This document shows, piece after piece, positions 1 through 7,273 of a stretch of 12,874 bases of DNA. Position numbers and translations under genes: made by a program. The notes under the pieces are model-generated. The model was not told where the DNA came from and ran no database searches. It saw nothing but the letters and a program-made list of their open reading frames with translations. Source of the DNA: Vulcanimicrobiota bacterium (GTDB lineage: Bacteria; Vulcanimicrobiota; Vulcanimicrobiia; Vulcanimicrobiales; Vulcanimicrobiaceae); the NCBI GenBank assembly GCA_013043945.1, contig JABEUW010000088.1, positions 1 through 12,874 on the forward strand, in the 5' to 3' direction. The first letter of the stretch is position 1. Every line of letters begins with the position of its first letter.

Positions 1-1
1 A

Positions 2-646
2 GATCTCGATGCCGCGCTCGCCGAAGAGGGTGCGGCGGCGGCGCAGCTCGCAACCGCGCAGGCCGACGTTGGGGCGGCACGCGACGGAGTGCGCGCCGCA
101 CAAGATCGCGTTGTCGCGGCGCAGGCCGGTATAGCGGGTGCCCAGGGCGGCGTGACGACGGCTCAGGGGAAACTCGCGCAGTCGAGCAATTCGAGCCAAG
201 TCGTCTCGGCGCAGGCGACGCTCGACCTCGCGAAACTCAATCTTCAGTACACGCGCATCTACTCGCCGATCGACGGCTACGTCGGAGAGAAGAGCGCGCA
301 GATCGGCCAGACGGTGAGCGCTGGCATGAACTTAATGACCGTGATCCCATCGAAAGATATCTTCATAACGGCAAACTATAAGGAAACCGCGGTCGGCGCG
401 ATTCACGTCGGGCAGGAAGCCGATATTTTTGTGGATGCCTATCCCGGGCACACCTTCCACGGTCACGTGATCTCGATCAACCCGGCATCGCAGAATACCT
501 ACGCATTGATCCCGTCGCAGAATGCAACCGGCAACTTCGTAAAAGTGACGCAACGCATTCCGGTGCGTATCTCTATCGACGATCTCAACCCGAAGATGCC
601 GTTGCGACCGGGAATGAGCGTTGAAGCGGACGTAAAGGTTCGCTAG
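2..646 (+). CDS. emrA: EmrA/HlyD-family periplasmic adaptor (membrane fusion protein), 5'-truncated
   Basis: C-terminal 214 residues of a membrane fusion protein that links an inner-membrane drug pump to an outer-membrane TolC channel. The frame is open to the window edge. The first ~70 visible residues are Ala/Gln-rich and low in Pro/Gly, as expected for the coiled-coil alpha-hairpin (repeats such as AAQDRVVAAQ). Then comes the second lipoyl half-motif (YTRIYSPIDGYVGEKSAQIG) and a beta-barrel region. Family-typical EmrA signatures are ANYKET, GQEADIFVDAYPG, and QNATGNFVKVTQRIPVRI near the C-terminus, ending in LRPGMSVEADVKVR. The N-terminal membrane anchor and first lipoyl half are missing because the window starts inside the gene. 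The stop TAG (644-646) overlaps the GTG start of the next gene by one base, so the two are probably translationally coupled. The family call is firm. Whether it is strictly EmrA rather than another DHA2-pump adaptor, and what it transports, cannot be told. Confidence 0.93.
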   Translation, partial: DLDAALAEEGAAAAQLATAQADVGAARDGVRAAQDRVVAAQAGIAGAQGGVTTAQGKLAQSSNSSQVVSAQATLDLAKLNLQYTRIYSPIDGYVGEKSAQIGQTVSAGMNLMTVIPSKDIFITANYKETAVGAIHVGQEADIFVDAYPGHTFHGHVISINPASQNTYALIPSQNATGNFVKVTQRIPVRISIDDLNPKMPLRPGMSVEADVKVR

Positions 647-2193
647 TGGCGGATTCGCGGCAGACGAGCGAGTCGCCGCTCGTCGAGCACGGTTGGCGCC
701 TTGCGGTCATTACCGTTGCGGTGATTACCGCAACGCTCCTAGAGATCGTCGATACGACGATCGTCAATGTGGCGTTGCCGAATATTCAGGGAAACTTCGG
801 AGTCGCCGTCGACCAAGGGGCGTGGATCGTCACCGGCTATATCATCGCCAACGTTATCGTCATTCCAATTACTCCCTGGCTCCAAGGGCGTTTCGGTCGC
901 CGCCAGTACTTCACCGCCTCGATTGTCATTTTTACCGTCGCATCGCTCATGTGCGGGCTCGCCCCATCATTTAGTGCGTTAGTATTCTGGCGCATCGTGC
1001 AAGGGCTCGGCGGAGGCGGATTGATTTCGACCTCGCAAGCGATTCTTCGCGATATATTTGGGGTACGCCAGCAAGGGCGCGCTCAGGGTATTTTCGCGAT
1101 GGGCGTCATCGTCGGGCCCGCGCTCGGGCCCGTCCTCGGCGGATTTATCACCGATAATTTTACGTGGCGTTGGGCGTTCTTTATCAACTTGCCGGTCGGA
1201 ATTATTGCGGCGACGCTCACGTTGTTGTATATGAGAAATCCCGCGAAGCCTCGTGCGATGGCACTCGATTGGTTCGGTTTAGGACTCCTGGCACTGGGAT
1301 TGGGATCGATGCAATACGTCCTCGATCAAGGGCAGCAATACGATTGGCTCAGCAATGCCGTGATTCGTACCTTTGCCGGGCTCGCCGTCGTCGGCATCGT
1401 TGCGTTCGTTCTCTGGACGTTGCGTTCGCGCAGGCCGGTCGTCGATCTCCACGTGTTGAAAATTCGGCAGGTCGCGGTCGGGAGCGTGTTAGGGGCGGTG
1501 CTCGGTATCAGCCTTTACGGATCGATTCTCGTTTTACCGCAGTACTTACAGAACTCGCTCGGCTTTACGGCGACGCTCTCGGGATTGACCATTTTAGTTC
1601 GCGCGCTCGCGGTTATGCTCTTTACGCCCCTGACGGCGGCACTTGCAGGCCGCGGAATTATCGACGTGCGCATATCGACGGGAATCGGTTTCGTTCTGCT
1701 CGGAATTTCGAATTGGATGCTTGCGGGGGTGACGACGCCGAACTCGCAGTTTGGAACGCTCGTGCTCTCGCTGGTGATTAGCGGCATCGGCCTCTCGCAA
1801 ATATTCGTACCGCTCTCCATCGCCGTTATAGGCGGCGTCGCCGATAAGGACGTCGCATCGACCTCGGCGTTTTTCAACCTCTCGCGGCAAGTCGGCGGAA
1901 GCGTTGCGACGGCGATCTTAGTGACGATTTTGGTGCGCGGCATCACGTACCATCAGGCGCAGATCGCCGGCATCGAGACGCTCGGACGCCCGGCGACCGC
2001 TCTCTACCTTCAGCGCGAAGGCGGCGAGCGTTCGACGAAAGCGTTAATAAAGCTCGAAAGCATGGTCGGCGCTCAGGCGCAGGTGCTTGCCTATGCGGAT
2101 ACCTCGCGGTGGGTCGCGATTATGACGATCGGGCTCGCGCCGCTCGTTCTCTTACTTAGAAAGCCGCGGAGCGCCGCGGTGGCAGTGGAATAG
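646..2193 (+). CDS. emrB: EmrB/QacA-type MFS multidrug exporter (DHA2 family, 14 TM)
   Basis: Inner-membrane proton-coupled drug exporter of 515 residues, the usual length for DHA2 pumps with 14 helices. Visible motifs: the helix-1 signature DTTIVNVALP (36-45), motif A in the first cytoplasmic loop as GRFGRRQ (81-87), the R-x-x-Q-G-x-G-G/A element RIVQGLGGGG (116-125), and the antiporter motif C in helix 5, GPALGPVLGG (157-166), followed by FTWRWAFFINLPVGI. Hydrophobic segments continue to about residue 500, and the protein ends in a short basic tail. The GTG start at 646 is supported by an AAAGG ribosome site at 634-638, 7 bases upstream, and by the 1-base overlap with the adaptor's stop codon. 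Adaptor, pump and TolC-like channel follow in the order expected for an EmrAB-TolC machine that moves lipophilic compounds from the inner membrane across both membranes. No regulator gene (MarR or TetR) is visible; it could lie upstream of the window. Substrate unknown. Confidence 0.95.
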   Translation: MADSRQTSESPLVEHGWRLAVITVAVITATLLEIVDTTIVNVALPNIQGNFGVAVDQGAWIVTGYIIANVIVIPITPWLQGRFGRRQYFTASIVIFTVASLMCGLAPSFSALVFWRIVQGLGGGGLISTSQAILRDIFGVRQQGRAQGIFAMGVIVGPALGPVLGGFITDNFTWRWAFFINLPVGIIAATLTLLYMRNPAKPRAMALDWFGLGLLALGLGSMQYVLDQGQQYDWLSNAVIRTFAGLAVVGIVAFVLWTLRSRRPVVDLHVLKIRQVAVGSVLGAVLGISLYGSILVLPQYLQNSLGFTATLSGLTILVRALAVMLFTPLTAALAGRGIIDVRISTGIGFVLLGISNWMLAGVTTPNSQFGTLVLSLVISGIGLSQIFVPLSIAVIGGVADKDVASTSAFFNLSRQVGGSVATAILVTILVRGITYHQAQIAGIETLGRPATALYLQREGGERSTKALIKLESMVGAQAQVLAYADTSRWVAIMTIGLAPLVLLLRKPRSAAVAVE

Positions 2194-2196
2194 GAG
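2192..2196 (+). promoter_or_regulatory. Ribosome binding site deciding the tolC start
   Basis: AGGAG overlaps the emrB stop codon TAG (2191-2193). It lies 8 bases before ATG 2205 but only 5 bases before the in-frame GTG at 2202, so ATG 2205 is the better start. Either choice changes the protein by a single residue. Confidence 0.7.
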
Positions 2197-2204
2197 TACT
2201 GGTG

Positions 2205-3890
2205 ATGTTTCAATCTCTCCGTCGTGCGGCAATCGTGAGTATCTCTGCGGGGATGCTGGCGAACCCACTCTATGCATCGGCCGCGCCGAAGAACGCGCCG
2301 GCGATTCCGGTCGTCGCGCGCGGCTATCGCGCCCCGGATCTTCCGACCGTTTCCTCGGAGATCGTCGGTGTCACCGGGCAACCGTTCGTCGGTATTCGCC
2401 TCCACGATGCCATTGCGATGGCGCTTCGCAAAAACACCGACCTTGCTATTGCGGGGGAGAATCTCAAGATCGCTCGGTATGCCGTGGTCGCTGCGAAGGG
2501 TAATTTCGATCTGCGGTTCCAGGTCGCGCCCTCGGTTGCGCACCTCACCGAGGCGCCGACGAATGCCTTTTTCGCCGGGCCCAATTTTAGCCCGATCGTT
2601 CAGAACCAGCAGAAGATCGCGGGAGCGCTGAGCGCGCTCTTGCCGGGTGGTCAGAGCGTGAGCGTCGGGCTCTCGCAAAATAAAACCATCGATAATACCT
2701 TTATCAACGCCTTCGATCCGAGTTATGCGACCTCGTTAAACGTGGGCCTCGACCAACCGTTGCTGCGTGGAGCGGGAATAAACCCGGCGAAGGAGCAGCT
2801 CGAACTCGCCGTCGTCGGCTCGCGCGCGGCACGCGCTCAAGCGCGTACGCAGGCCGCAGCGACGGTCGCCGCGGTCGAGTCGACCTATTGGCAGCTCGTG
2901 GCCGCATGGCGGAGCGTCGCTATCGCGCAGAGCGCGCTGCGCGAAGCGAAATTGCAGGAGGGCAGCGTCAACCGTCTCGTCGCGCGAGGCGCCGCAGCGC
3001 CTATCGAACGGACCGAGGCTCAATCGCAGGTCGAGAGTTTCCGCGCATCGCGCGATAGTGCCCTGCAGCAGGTCGCATCGTTGCAGAATGCGCTGAAAGT
3101 GCAGATTCTGAGCGAGAGCAACGACCCGATCTGGTTGGCGAATCTCGTTCCCACCTCGCCGGCACGCACGCTCCCGAAGGTCGCGAGCCTCAACGCTCTC
3201 GTCGAGCGCGCGTTGCACGATCGCCCGGAGATCGCGCAGAGCGCCGCGACGCAAGAGGAAGCCGCGATCGCCTTGGCAACCGCGAAGAACGGCGTCCTGC
3301 CGAAGATCGACTTGAGCCTCGGGTACCAGAGCAATGGGTTTGCCGGCATTCCTACCAACGTCAATCCGTTGGGTTCGGGGCCGGTGACGCCGGTCCCGGG
3401 ATATTTAGCGGGCTCGATGGCGCAGTCGTATCATAACCTGTGGGGTGGTCGCTTCCCCGTCTACAACGCGCAGCTTACCTACTCTACGACCTTTGGGCAT
3501 CGCCGTTCGCATGCCGCACTCGAAACGGCACAGGCCAAGGCGCGCATCGCGGCGCTGCAATCGAAAGGCGTTGTGAACGAGATCGTCATCGAAAATCGGA
3601 ACGCTCTGCAGGCCTATCGTTCTGCGCGCGCTCGCTTAACGGCGACGCGCGCGGCTCGAATCGCGGCGCAAGCGGTCTACCAGTCCGAGGTGCGGAAGTA
3701 CAAAAACGGCGCTTCGACGACCTTTCTCGTGCTACAGCGTCAGGTTCAGCTCGAACGGGCACGGGGAGCGGAGTTACAGGCGCAGACCGATCTCAATATT
3801 GCCGTCGTGGAGATCGATCAAGCGAGCGGTACGATTCTGGAAAAAAATCATGTGAAGCTCGACGCCCTCGGGTCGGGGGTGTTGCCATGA
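2205..3890 (+). CDS. tolC: TolC-family outer-membrane efflux channel
   Basis: Outer-membrane component of the tripartite pump, 561 residues from ATG 2205. It begins with a signal peptide: basic RR at 6-7, a hydrophobic stretch IVSISAGMLA, and likely cleavage after ASA near residue 26. Two repeats of the outer-membrane efflux protein fold follow. Repeat 1 starts near HDAIAMALRKNTDLAIAGEN and contains the beta-barrel element QPLLRGAGIN (184-193) and a long Ala/Gln/Arg-rich helical region. Repeat 2 begins near ALHDRPEIAQSA (336-347; RPE is a family hallmark) and ends with RKYKNGASTTFLVLQ (497-511), matching the family's conserved G-x-S/T...L-Q segment. Residues ~370-430 are Gly/Pro/Tyr/Asn-rich, consistent with the second pair of barrel strands. 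It is somewhat longer than E. coli TolC, partly from a Pro/Ala-rich N-terminal extension before repeat 1. The gene sits 11 bases after emrB. It may serve this pump only or be shared with others. Confidence 0.93.
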   Translation: MFQSLRRAAIVSISAGMLANPLYASAAPKNAPAIPVVARGYRAPDLPTVSSEIVGVTGQPFVGIRLHDAIAMALRKNTDLAIAGENLKIARYAVVAAKGNFDLRFQVAPSVAHLTEAPTNAFFAGPNFSPIVQNQQKIAGALSALLPGGQSVSVGLSQNKTIDNTFINAFDPSYATSLNVGLDQPLLRGAGINPAKEQLELAVVGSRAARAQARTQAAATVAAVESTYWQLVAAWRSVAIAQSALREAKLQEGSVNRLVARGAAAPIERTEAQSQVESFRASRDSALQQVASLQNALKVQILSESNDPIWLANLVPTSPARTLPKVASLNALVERALHDRPEIAQSAATQEEAAIALATAKNGVLPKIDLSLGYQSNGFAGIPTNVNPLGSGPVTPVPGYLAGSMAQSYHNLWGGRFPVYNAQLTYSTTFGHRRSHAALETAQAKARIAALQSKGVVNEIVIENRNALQAYRSARARLTATRAARIAAQAVYQSEVRKYKNGASTTFLVLQRQVQLERARGAELQAQTDLNIAVVEIDQASGTILEKNHVKLDALGSGVLP

Positions 3891-4054
3891 TGGAGTCTGG
3901 TGCCGCACGTCGACGCATGAGTACGGCGATGCAGCGAAGCATCTCCGAGCGCGTCGCGGTGCTCTACGGGCGCGAGTTGGAGCAATGGAACCGGCGTCGT
4001 CCAGTCGAGCTCGTTCAGCCGAGCACGCTGCGATCGACGAACCAGATAAGCTGA
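3887..4054 (+). CDS. Possible small protein of 55 residues, unknown function
   Basis: I do not recognise this frame. It opens with ATG ATG, the first ATG sharing the ATGA overlap with the tolC stop codon (3888-3890), an arrangement typical of translational coupling. It codes for a strongly basic, hydrophilic peptide starting MMESGAARRRMSTAMQ, with an amphipathic-looking centre (ISERVAVLYGRELEQW) and no membrane segment or signal peptide. No strong independent ribosome site is visible; a G-rich stretch precedes it at 3870-3879. Its last 40 bases overlap the 3' end of pgl on the opposite strand, whose codons constrain that part. In favour of a real gene: the exact stop/start coupling, and the fact that it fills the only non-coding gap at the junction. 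Against: its short length, no recognisable family, and the ease of opening chance frames in this base composition. Confidence 0.35.
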   Translation: MMESGAARRRMSTAMQRSISERVAVLYGRELEQWNRRRPVELVQPSTLRSTNQIS

Positions 4055-4731
4055 CCGTCGCTTGGGGCGATCGCCTCAATGGGATAGTGGAGCGGACCGC
4101 CCTCACCGCGCGAGACCGCTGCGAAGGCCGTCGCCTTCTCGCTGCCGGCGAGAGCGATCGCAACGGTACGAGCGGCGTTGATCGCCGAAGGCGTGAGCGT
4201 GAGGCGCCACTGGCGCTTGCTCTCGGAATAGACCGCACGGACGAGGGCATCGTCATCTGCAAATGGATCGCTACCGGGGAAGAGCGATGCCGTATGACCG
4301 TCCGGCCCCATCCCTAACAGAACCAGATCGAAATGCGGCGTCGCGCCGAAGCGATCGCGAATGAGCGCGGCATACTCTGCCGCCGCTACGGCGGGATCGG
4401 CTTCGCCGCGCATCCGCAGAATCGCCGACGCACGAAGTGGTACGTGTGCGAGCAACGCCTCGCGAGCCATACGATAGTTGGAGTCGGCATCGGTAGGGGC
4501 GACGCATCGTTCGTCGCCAAAAAGAATGCTGACTCGGGTCCAATCGATAGCGTTGCGACGAGGCGCGCGCGCGAGGAGTTCGTATGCGGCGCGTGGAGTC
4601 GTCCCTCCGGCGAGAACGAGCGAGGCTTCGCCTTGTCGAGCCTGTGCATCGCCGACGATTGCGACGACAGCGTCGGCGAGGCGCTCGGCGAGGGCTTCGG
4701 GATTTGGAGAAACGTCGCGAGTGCCGGTCAT
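4015..4731 (-). CDS. pgl: 6-phosphogluconolactonase
   Basis: Cytoplasmic enzyme hydrolysing 6-phosphoglucono-1,5-lactone to 6-phosphogluconate, the second step of the oxidative pentose phosphate pathway. The 238 residues are the usual length for the DevB/SOL-type lactonase of the glucosamine-6-P isomerase-like fold. Conserved elements are in family order: phosphate-binding LAGGTTPRAAYE (40-51), FGDERCVAPTDADSNYRMAR (71-90), and the catalytic-region motif GMGPDGHTASLFP (140-152). The start ATG at 4731 overlaps the opcA stop as ATGA, so translation is probably coupled. It is the last gene of the pentose phosphate operon. Its stop lies tail-to-tail against the efflux operon, with no convincing terminator between them. 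Confidence 0.95.
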   Translation of the reverse strand: MTGTRDVSPNPEALAERLADAVVAIVGDAQARQGEASLVLAGGTTPRAAYELLARAPRRNAIDWTRVSILFGDERCVAPTDADSNYRMAREALLAHVPLRASAILRMRGEADPAVAAAEYAALIRDRFGATPHFDLVLLGMGPDGHTASLFPGSDPFADDDALVRAVYSESKRQWRLTLTPSAINAARTVAIALAGSEKATAFAAVSRGEGGPLHYPIEAIAPSDGQLIWFVDRSVLG

Positions 4732-5705
4732 TGCGCCGCACCGACGTTCAGTTGCGACGCAACGAGCGCGAGGATTTCACGATAGTGCGGGTCGATGCGC
4801 CCCGAGAGCAGCGCCTTTTCGACGAGCGACATCGTATCGAGCGGCACGAAGGGGAGCGAAGAAGCATGGGTCTTCTTCCCGAGAGCGGCGGTAACGTGAG
4901 CGCAATGGGTTGGCTCGTCGAACACGAACTCGTACGAACACCCCGTTCCCGCCAAGACGCAGCGCGCGACGCGGCGCACTTGCCCCCTACGAGTGAAGGC
5001 GACGGCGCTTCCCTCAAAGCTACGATGGAGCACGCGCCCGAGCCAAGCGCGTAGATAGATGGCCTCCGCGAGCGAGCCTGCGTCGACTTCGAGGCGTTCG
5101 ATCTCCGACAGTTGTTTGCGATGCGTCGAGTCGTCGAAGTACCCGGCGAGAACTTCCTGGACCGGGCGAATACGCAGGTAGGCGAGGTCGATAGGTGGCC
5201 GAGAGCCGAGAGCGTCGGCAAGGTCGATGAATTCGCGTAGGTTTTCCACGTCGCTCGAACTGCCCGAAGAGTCGACGATCGCCGGCAGCGCAAAGCGAGC
5301 GAGCTCCTCGAAGAGCTGCTCCACGCCGACGGTCGAGCCGTTCCACCAGAGCACCTCGGGAACGTCGGGTATCGTCAATGCATCGAGCAGCGAGCGAACG
5401 GTCTGCGGAGCACAGTCTATTATTCCGAAACGAACGATCTCCGATTGCGAGCCCCCGCCGATTAATGGTTGCACCGAAGCGGTCATCGGGTCGCCGAGCG
5501 TCGTTCCGTCGAGTAAGATGATGCGCGTCGGATATTTTCCCGCCACGCCTTCGACGCGTTGGGCGACCCACTCTTCTCGGTCGGGCTCATTATTATAGAC
5601 GATGAGATTCATCATCGTCGTGCGAGCGAGGCCGTTCCCGCAACGCGCTTCGTCGAGCGATCGTTTGATCTCGGTGACGTTGACGATTGCGCTGCTACCC
5701 TCCAT
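4728..5705 (-). CDS. opcA: Glucose-6-phosphate dehydrogenase assembly protein OpcA
   Basis: OpcA-family protein of 325 residues. In cyanobacteria OpcA binds G6PDH, promotes its assembly and helps link its activity to thioredoxin redox state; here the role is inferred from family and position. Visible family features are an N-terminal RTTMMNLIVYNNEPD (28-42), a core segment PEVLWWNGS (116-124), and the conserved block DLAYLRIRPVQEVLAGYFDD (173-192), corresponding to the D-x-x-W-x-R...W-R...A-x-x-F-D signature with changes (Tyr for Trp, and Gln where Arg is common). Cysteines sit at 22, 98, 249, 256 and 268. It starts 2 bases after the zwf stop with only a weak ribosome site and overlaps pgl by 4 bases. 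It is divergent compared with cyanobacterial and actinobacterial forms as I recall them, but zwf-opcA-pgl adjacency makes the call strong. Confidence 0.88.
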   Translation of the reverse strand: MEGSSAIVNVTEIKRSLDEARCGNGLARTTMMNLIVYNNEPDREEWVAQRVEGVAGKYPTRIILLDGTTLGDPMTASVQPLIGGGSQSEIVRFGIIDCAPQTVRSLLDALTIPDVPEVLWWNGSTVGVEQLFEELARFALPAIVDSSGSSSDVENLREFIDLADALGSRPPIDLAYLRIRPVQEVLAGYFDDSTHRKQLSEIERLEVDAGSLAEAIYLRAWLGRVLHRSFEGSAVAFTRRGQVRRVARCVLAGTGCSYEFVFDEPTHCAHVTAALGKKTHASSLPFVPLDTMSLVEKALLSGRIDPHYREILALVASQLNVGAAQ

Positions 5706-5707
5706 CG

Positions 5708-7273
5708 TTAAATCCGACGCCAGTGGTTCCCGTCATCGTCGGCAAGCACATTGGCCTGCTCCGGGCCCTCGGAGCCCGCGGGGTAATTAGGAAAGCTGAG
5801 ATCTTGGGTCGTGTTCCAGCGCTCGAGGACCGGCGTGACGATCTCCCAAGCGAGTTCGACGGCGTCCCAACGAGTGAAGAGCGTTTGGTCGCCGCGGATC
5901 GCATCGGCGATCAAACGCTCGTATGCGGGGGCCGAGGCGACGCCGAAACCGGTGCCGTAGTTGAAGTCCATCGTCACGGCCCGAATATGGTTCTTCGGTC
6001 CCGGAACTTTCGCGTTGAAGCGCAACGAGAGCCCTTCATCCGGCTGAATTTTCATGACGAGAACGTTGGCCTCGATCGCGTCGCTCGCCTCACCGAAAAG
6101 GCGGTGCGGAATCGGGGCGAAGGTCACGGCAATTTCGGTCGATTTTCGCGCGAGCCGTTTGCCGCTACGGAGATAGAACGGCACTCCCGACCAGCGCCAG
6201 TTATCGATATGGAGTTTCAGCGCCGCGAAGGTCTCGGTATTCGAGGTTGGATTGACGTCGGATTCCTCGCGATATCCGGGAACGCTCACTCCCTCGATCG
6301 TTCCGGGCCCGTATTGGCCGCGTGCGGCGAATCGGTCGAGATGCTCTGCGTCGAGGCGGCGCATCGCCGAGAGGACCTTAAATTTTTCGTTGCGGATGGC
6401 GTCGGCGCTCGCGGTTGCGGGCGGTTCCATCGCCACTAACGCCAAAAGATTCATCACGTGATTCTGCAGCATATCGCGCAGCGCTCCCGAGCTCTCGTAG
6501 TAGCCGCCGCGCTGCTCGACGCCGAGCGTCTCCGCGGAGGTAATTTGTACGGAGCGAATGTACTGGCGATTCCAAATCGGTTCGAAAATGGTATTTGCAA
6601 AGCGGAGCGCCATAATATCTTGCACCGTCTCTTTGCCGAGATAGTGATCGATGCGATAGATATGGCGCTCTTCAAAAACACTGTTGATCTCGCGTTGGAG
6701 GGCGCGAGCGGTCGCTAAATCGGTTCCAAACGGCTTCTCGACGATAATGCGCGTCCAACCCTTCGGGTTCGACTTCGGGTCGAGCTTCGCCGTCGCAAGC
6801 CGTTCGACGATCGTTGGAAAGACCGAGGGCGGGGTCGAGAGGTAGAAGAGGCGATTTCCCGCGGTGCCGAGTTGTTTATCGCTGCGTTCGAGGACGCCGC
6901 GTAGGTCGTGAAAATGCGCGTCGTCGTCGAAGTCGGCGGTAATATAGGAAATACGCCGCGCGAATTCGCTCCACATCGACTCCTTCGCCGGCCCCGATCG
7001 CGAAAACGAATCGACGCTCTCTTTGCAATACGCGCGAAAGGAATCGTCGGTGAAGGACGAGCGGGAAAAGCCGACGACGGAAAAATTCGCGGGAAGAAGT
7101 CCCTCGAGACGCAGGTTGTAAACCGCCGGTAAGAGCATGCGTTTGAAGAGGTCTCCGCTCGCACCGAAGAAGACGATGCTGCAAGGATCTTCAATGCGAT
7201 CGCTCTCGAGTAAGGCGCGAAGCGGATTCTCGAGTCCCGGCGACGGCTCGGCGGTAACGACGGCTTCAGCCAT
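5708..7273 (-). CDS. zwf: Glucose-6-phosphate 1-dehydrogenase
   Basis: Oxidises glucose-6-P to 6-phosphogluconolactone, the entry step of the oxidative pentose phosphate pathway. The 521 residues from ATG 7273 are the normal length. Motifs: nucleotide-binding GASGDLFKR (37-45), VVGFSRSS (67-74) with Arg71 at the position that usually contacts the NADP 2'-phosphate, EKPFG (179-183), the active-site signature RIDHYLGKE (207-215), the catalytic-base His272 in QNHVMN, and the substrate-side element FYLRSGKRL (366-374). I chose ATG 7273 over the in-frame TTG at 7306: it has an AAGGG-like site just upstream, it puts a normal-length leader before the Rossmann motif, and the TTG would lie deeper inside gnd. 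With this start the gene overlaps gnd by 8 bases, and its stop is 2 bases from opcA. Cofactor preference for NADP is inferred from Arg71. Confidence 0.96.
   Translation of the reverse strand: MAEAVVTAEPSPGLENPLRALLESDRIEDPCSIVFFGASGDLFKRMLLPAVYNLRLEGLLPANFSVVGFSRSSFTDDSFRAYCKESVDSFSRSGPAKESMWSEFARRISYITADFDDDAHFHDLRGVLERSDKQLGTAGNRLFYLSTPPSVFPTIVERLATAKLDPKSNPKGWTRIIVEKPFGTDLATARALQREINSVFEERHIYRIDHYLGKETVQDIMALRFANTIFEPIWNRQYIRSVQITSAETLGVEQRGGYYESSGALRDMLQNHVMNLLALVAMEPPATASADAIRNEKFKVLSAMRRLDAEHLDRFAARGQYGPGTIEGVSVPGYREESDVNPTSNTETFAALKLHIDNWRWSGVPFYLRSGKRLARKSTEIAVTFAPIPHRLFGEASDAIEANVLVMKIQPDEGLSLRFNAKVPGPKNHIRAVTMDFNYGTGFGVASAPAYERLIADAIRGDQTLFTRWDAVELAWEIVTPVLERWNTTQDLSFPNYPAGSEGPEQANVLADDDGNHWRRI

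Noticed and set aside
1113..1132. Perfect 7-bp all-GC inverted repeat with a 6-base loop inside emrB
   Set aside because: It is explained by the repeated Gly-Pro codons (GGG CCC) of transporter motif C, GPALGP. It has no T-run and is internal to a coding region.
3928..3943. Small inverted repeat GATGC/GCATC with a 6-base loop between tolC and pgl, considered as a terminator
   Set aside because: The stem is only 5 bp and neither strand has a following T-tract, so it is too weak to call.
5687..6439. Long + strand open frame of 250 codons opposite zwf
   Set aside because: It is antisense to conserved zwf sequence, has low-complexity Arg-rich composition, and shows no ribosome site or family motif.
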